A stretch of DNA of 9,504 bases from Bordetella parapertussis (lineage in GTDB: Bacteria; Pseudomonadota; Gammaproteobacteria; Burkholderiales; Burkholderiaceae_C). The notes under the pieces are model-generated. The model had not been told where the DNA came from and ran no database searches. It saw nothing but the letters and a program-made list of their open reading frames with translations. The stretch is taken from contig CALQBT020000068.1 in NCBI GenBank assembly GCA_943328885.2, forward strand, positions 1-9,504. The letters are read 5' to 3'. The position numbers were made by a program, and so were the translations under genes. Numbering within the stretch: the first letter of the stretch is position 1; the number at the start of each line of letters is the position of its first letter. Positions 7,137 to 9,504 of this stretch are shown piece after piece.

Positions 7137-7162
7137 AACCCGACCCAGCAATGTGTCGGGTT
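7137..7162. other. Inverted repeat / hairpin AACCCGAC...GTCGGGTT
   Basis: Perfect 8-base arms with a 10-base loop, and a G-U pair could extend it by one. No run of T follows on either strand, so a rho-independent terminator is not well supported. It may be a second operator, a leader hairpin of the plus-strand transcript, or a barrier between divergent promoters. Confidence 0.45.
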
Positions 7163-7353
7163 TGGCCTGCGTTGACCTCGACCCGAAGCCTGGCAGCGCG
7201 GCGCTGTAGTCTCTGTCCTACAAGCGGACGCAGTATCGGCCGATGGCGCGAGGCCGCGAGCTCGCGCACAGTGGCATCTTCGCGCCCTGCTCGACCCGCA
7301 CAGACATTGGGCGCCGCGATCACAGACCGCAGCACTGACACAAACCACAACAC

Positions 7354-7360
7354 AGGGAGG
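7354..7360 (+). promoter_or_regulatory. Strong Shine-Dalgarno with ambiguous spacing before the receiver gene
   Basis: AGGGAGG is a strong match to the anti-Shine-Dalgarno, but it is too close to ATG 7363 (2-base gap) and slightly far from ATG 7372 (11-base gap). Either start could be used. Confidence 0.6.
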
Positions 7361-7362
7361 CA

Positions 7363-7770
7363 ATGCTGCCCATGCGCCAGCTCAAGACCTACATCGTCGA
7401 AGACAGCCTGGTCATCCGGGACAACCTGATCGCCACGCTGGAGGAGATCAGCCCGGTCAAAGTCGTGGGCGTGGCCGACGAAGAGTCGACCGCTGTGCAA
7501 TGGCTGACCCAGCCCGAGAATCCGGTCGATCTGGTGATCATCGACATCTTTCTGAAAACAGGGTCAGGTCTGGGCGTGATCCGGGCCGGCGCCGCCTTGG
7601 CACCGCGACCCAAACTGGTGGTGCTGAGCAACTATGCGACCCAGGACATGCGCAGCAAGTGCCTGCAACTCGGCGCCGACGAAGTGTTCGACAAATCGCA
7701 TGACATCGAAGGACTGATCGAATACTGCAACGACCTCGTGGTCGATGACGACGCTGGCACCCTGCCCTGA
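7363..7770 (+). CDS. Receiver-only (CheY-like) response regulator
   Basis: This is a 135-residue protein consisting of one receiver domain with no output domain. Key residues counted from ATG 7363 are the acidic pair E13-D14 (YIVEDS), phospho-acceptor D61 (VIIDIFL), switch S89 (VVLSNYA) and K111 (EVFDKS). All are present, so phosphorylation is expected to work. An AGGGAGG ribosome site at 7354-7360 sits only two bases before ATG 7363 and 11 bases before the in-frame ATG at 7372. The latter gives the more family-like start MRQLKTYIVEDS, so the true start is uncertain by three residues. It is convergent with the NarL-type regulator gene (6 bases between stops) and near a histidine kinase gene. 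Receiver-only proteins act as phosphate sinks, phosphorelay intermediates or protein-protein switches. Which one applies here is not shown by the sequence. Confidence 0.88.
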   Translation: MLPMRQLKTYIVEDSLVIRDNLIATLEEISPVKVVGVADEESTAVQWLTQPENPVDLVIIDIFLKTGSGLGVIRAGAALAPRPKLVVLSNYATQDMRSKCLQLGADEVFDKSHDIEGLIEYCNDLVVDDDAGTLP

Positions 7771-7789
7771 TTCGATCTACTGGATCAGG
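7766..7789. terminator. Possible bidirectional hairpin spanning the convergent stop codons
   Basis: CCTGAT (7766-7771) pairs perfectly with ATCAGG (7784-7789) across a 12-base loop. The dyad covers the TGA of the receiver gene and the TAG of the NarL-type regulator gene, which are separated by only 6 bases. There is no U tract and the stem is short, so termination is only a possibility. Confidence 0.3.
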
Positions 7790-8409
7790 CCGTTCTTCAG
7801 CGCGTAATAGGTCAGATCGCTGTTGGACTCGAGGCCCATCTTGTCCATCACGCGGCTGCGGTAGGTGCTGACGGTCTTGACGCTGAGCGACAAGTCATCA
7901 GCCAGGTGGCCGATGGTCTGTCCCTGAGCCAAGCGCAGAAAGACCTGCAACTCGCGCTCTGAGAGTTGTTCATGCAAGGGTTTGTCGCCACCCGCGACCA
8001 ATCCGTCAGCCAGGCGTTCAGCCAGTCCAGCGCTGATGTACTTGCGGCCTCGAAACACTGTTCGGATCGCCTTGACGATCTCTTCAGGATCGCAGTCCTT
8101 GTTGAGATAACCGCTGGCGCCCTGGCGCAGCAAGGTGGTCGCGTAATGCGCCTCCGGAAAACCACTGAGTATCAGCACCGGCAGTTCTGGCGCACGCAGT
8201 TTGATCGCCGCCAGTGTGTCGACCCCGTTCTGCTCGGGCATCGAAATGTCGAGCACCATCACGTCGATCTCGCCAGCGCGCACAATGGCTAGTGCGTCAC
8301 GGCCGTTGGCCGCTTCGGCGACCACCGCAAAGTCGGGTTGATCGGCGAAGAACTGGCGCAATCCGGCCCGGACGATGGCGTGGTCATCGACGATGGCAAT
8401 TCGGATCAT
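7777..8409 (-). CDS. NarL/FixJ-type response regulator (receiver + LuxR helix-turn-helix)
   Basis: The protein has 210 residues from ATG 8409-8407. The frame is open further upstream (ATG at 8466, 8499), but the receiver fold begins with MIRIAIVDDH at 8409 and the upstream starts would overlap the kinase gene. Residues 1-120 are a receiver: D8-D9, phospho-acceptor D54 (MVLDISMPEQNG), S82 (LILSGFP), K104 (YLNKDCDPEE). Residues about 148-208 are a LuxR-type helix-turn-helix (LSERELQVFLRLAQGQTIGHLA, then LSVKTVSTYRSRVMDKMGL). It is a DNA-binding transcription factor activated by phosphorylation. The adjacent divergent HisKA_3 kinase gene is the kind of kinase that pairs with NarL-type regulators, so the two probably form a two-component system. 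The ribosome site is weak (AAGAA). The target promoters are unknown. Confidence 0.93.
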   Translation of the reverse strand: MIRIAIVDDHAIVRAGLRQFFADQPDFAVVAEAANGRDALAIVRAGEIDVMVLDISMPEQNGVDTLAAIKLRAPELPVLILSGFPEAHYATTLLRQGASGYLNKDCDPEEIVKAIRTVFRGRKYISAGLAERLADGLVAGGDKPLHEQLSERELQVFLRLAQGQTIGHLADDLSLSVKTVSTYRSRVMDKMGLESNSDLTYYALKNGLIQ

Positions 8410-8464
8410 GGGTTCTTGACGCGCTCCGCGTTGGCTGAGACCGCATTTTGCATTGAGGATCGAC
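8410..8464. promoter_or_regulatory. Divergent 55-base intergenic region between response regulator and kinase genes
   Basis: This short spacer must contain or overlap the start signals for both divergent genes. A TTGACG (8416-8421) resembles a -35 for the kinase direction, but no good -10 follows at normal spacing. The kinase ribosome site GAGG (8455-8458) sits six bases before ATG 8465. Coordinated expression of the pair from overlapping promoters is plausible but unproven. Confidence 0.4.
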
Positions 8465-9504
8465 ATGAATGACCGCCGGGTCACCAAACGGGCTGCCATC
8501 GCCTTCTCGATGGCCTGTATCGCGGCAGTGGCGATGGTGCTGCTCAGCGAAGGATCTTATTGGCGAGCGACTGGCACGCTACGCGCGCTGGCCGAGGTGC
8601 AGGCTGAACGCACCAGCGCCTGGCGACTTTTCGAAGGCTTGGTCGACGCCGAGACCGGTCAGCGCGGTTACCTGATGACCGGACAAGGAGAGTTTTTGAA
8701 ACCCTATGCGATCGGGGTAAAACAAGTCGAAAAAGCCTCTCGATCACTCGACCGCGACCATGCTGACGAACCCGAAACGATGGCTTTGCTCGCACGGATT
8801 CACCGACTGGGCGAAGCCCGACTGGCGTTGCTGGCACAGACCATCAAACTGTACGACAGCGGCAAACATACCGCAGCGATCGAACTCGTCGCGGGCGGCG
8901 AAGGCCAGCGCTTGATGGATGAGTTGAGAACCAGCATCGGCGAATTGCAGCAGACCTCGAACCGCGCGACCGCGTCGAGCCGGACCGATATCTACGCCAC
9001 ACTGATGTTCAGCCGAATCGGCATGGCAGTGCTGAGCGCGCTGTGCGTGATCGGACTGTTCATGTACCTGCGCCAGTCCAAGGTGGTGCTGGCGCATCAT
9101 CAGGAACTCAAGCGCGCGGTCCAGGCCGAACGAGATCGGCTCGAAATCGAAGTGATCCAGCGCACCGCGCAGCTGACCGAGCTGACCCACCACTTGCAGA
9201 CTGCACGCGAGGACGAGCGCAACCGCCTGGCGCGCAATCTGCACGACGAGCTCGGCGCGCTGCTGACCTCGGCCAAGCTCGACGCAGCGCGCATCAGGTC
9301 GCGGCTGGCCGGCACCGCACCCGAAGCGCTGGAACGCCTCGCTCACCTGGTCGAGACGCTCAACAGCAGCATCGCGCTGGGACGTCGCATCATCGAGGAC
9401 TTGCGACCCTCAACGCTGGGCAACTTGGGGCTGCTCGCGACGCTGGAGATCCTGGCTCGCGAGTTCTCAGAGCACTCGGGCATCGCGGTGCACTGCACGC
9501 TGGC
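8465..9504 (+). CDS. Membrane sensor histidine kinase, CHASE3 sensor + HisKA_3 (partial, runs off right edge)
   Basis: The frame is open for 346 codons from ATG 8465, preceded by GAGG with a 6-base spacer, and continues past the window. Residues about 10-28 are a first membrane segment (AAIAFSMACIAAVAMVLLS). Residues about 31-170 form a periplasmic helical CHASE3-like domain with its signature ETGQRGYLMTG at 63-73. Residues about 180-201 are a second membrane segment (RIGMAVLSALCVIGLFMYL). A charged coiled coil (about 205-255) leads to HisKA_3 with phospho-acceptor H260 in RNLHDELGALLTSAKLD, then DLRPSTLGNLGLLATLE near 320-336. The ATP-binding HATPase domain is expected next, outside the window. 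The kinase sits in the inner membrane, autophosphorylates on His260 and most likely phosphorylates the divergently encoded NarL-type regulator. CHASE3 ligands are generally unknown. Confidence 0.92.
   Translation, partial: MNDRRVTKRAAIAFSMACIAAVAMVLLSEGSYWRATGTLRALAEVQAERTSAWRLFEGLVDAETGQRGYLMTGQGEFLKPYAIGVKQVEKASRSLDRDHADEPETMALLARIHRLGEARLALLAQTIKLYDSGKHTAAIELVAGGEGQRLMDELRTSIGELQQTSNRATASSRTDIYATLMFSRIGMAVLSALCVIGLFMYLRQSKVVLAHHQELKRAVQAERDRLEIEVIQRTAQLTELTHHLQTAREDERNRLARNLHDELGALLTSAKLDAARIRSRLAGTAPEALERLAHLVETLNSSIALGRRIIEDLRPSTLGNLGLLATLEILAREFSEHSGIAVHCTL

Larger units (their letters stand above)
7040..7362. other. Divergent intergenic region with multiple dyads
   Basis: These 323 bases separate the minus-strand operon from the plus-strand receiver gene. 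The left third (about 7085-7120) is strikingly AT-rich against GC-rich surroundings and holds a perfect palindrome. The middle has a hairpin at 7137-7162. The right part is GC-rich with dyads at 7194-7206 (CAGCGC-G-GCGCTG), 7205-7222 (TGTAG...CTACA) and 7246-7267 (GCGCGAG...CTCGCGC). No gene-like frame with its own ribosome site was seen. I found no convincing sigma-70 promoter for the plus-strand gene. A TTGACC at 7172-7177 has no matching -10. Confidence 0.6.

Noticed and set aside
8410..8499. N-terminal extension of the NarL-type regulator to 8499 or 8466
   Set aside because: The receiver domain starts right at 8409, and the extension would overlap the start of the divergent kinase gene without a good ribosome site.
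8744..9346. Minus-strand open frame (200 codons) within the kinase region
   Set aside because: The plus strand holds an uninterrupted histidine kinase with CHASE3, membrane segments and HisKA_3. The minus frame is a shadow.

Overview
The window is high-GC, densely packed proteobacterial DNA. Protein style and gene content (family 5 solute-binding proteins, a cupin-type XRE regulator, a CHASE3 histidine kinase with a NarL-type partner, a receiver-only regulator) suggest a betaproteobacterium of the Burkholderiales. That placement is inferred from general resemblance, not from a marker gene.

Region A (minus strand, from 7039 down to 1) looks like one transport-and-catabolism operon read right to left. 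Its order is: a YtcJ-type amidohydrolase (5105-7039); a periplasmic family 5 substrate-binding protein with a Sec signal (3476-5065); an 827-residue FAD- and folate-type oxidoreductase of the dimethylglycine/sarcosine dehydrogenase family (996-3479); an XRE-cupin regulator (388-996); and the start of a second, paralogous substrate-binding protein with a twin-arginine signal (1-291, running off the left edge). Genes 2-3 overlap by GTGA and genes 3-4 overlap by one base (TGATG), so they are probably translationally coupled. The likely logic is import of a small peptide-like or N-substituted compound, hydrolysis by the amidohydrolase, and oxidation of an N-methyl or secondary amine with one-carbon transfer to tetrahydrofolate. 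The regulator would sense a pathway metabolite. The substrate cannot be read from the sequence, and ABC permease and ATPase genes are not in the window; they may lie to the left.

Region B (7040-7362) is a 323-base divergent intergenic region. It holds an AT-rich perfect palindrome (7095-7117) next to the operon start, which is the best operator candidate in the window. It also holds a hairpin (7137-7162) and several smaller GC-rich dyads.

Region C (7363-9504) is a signalling island: a receiver-only response regulator (+), a NarL/LuxR-type response regulator (-) that converges on it with only 6 bases between stops, and a divergent membrane CHASE3/HisKA_3 histidine kinase (+) that runs off the right edge. 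The kinase and the NarL-type regulator form a likely two-component pair. The receiver-only protein could be a phosphate sink or a second target. No rRNA, tRNA, CRISPR array, insertion sequence or other mobile element was recognised.
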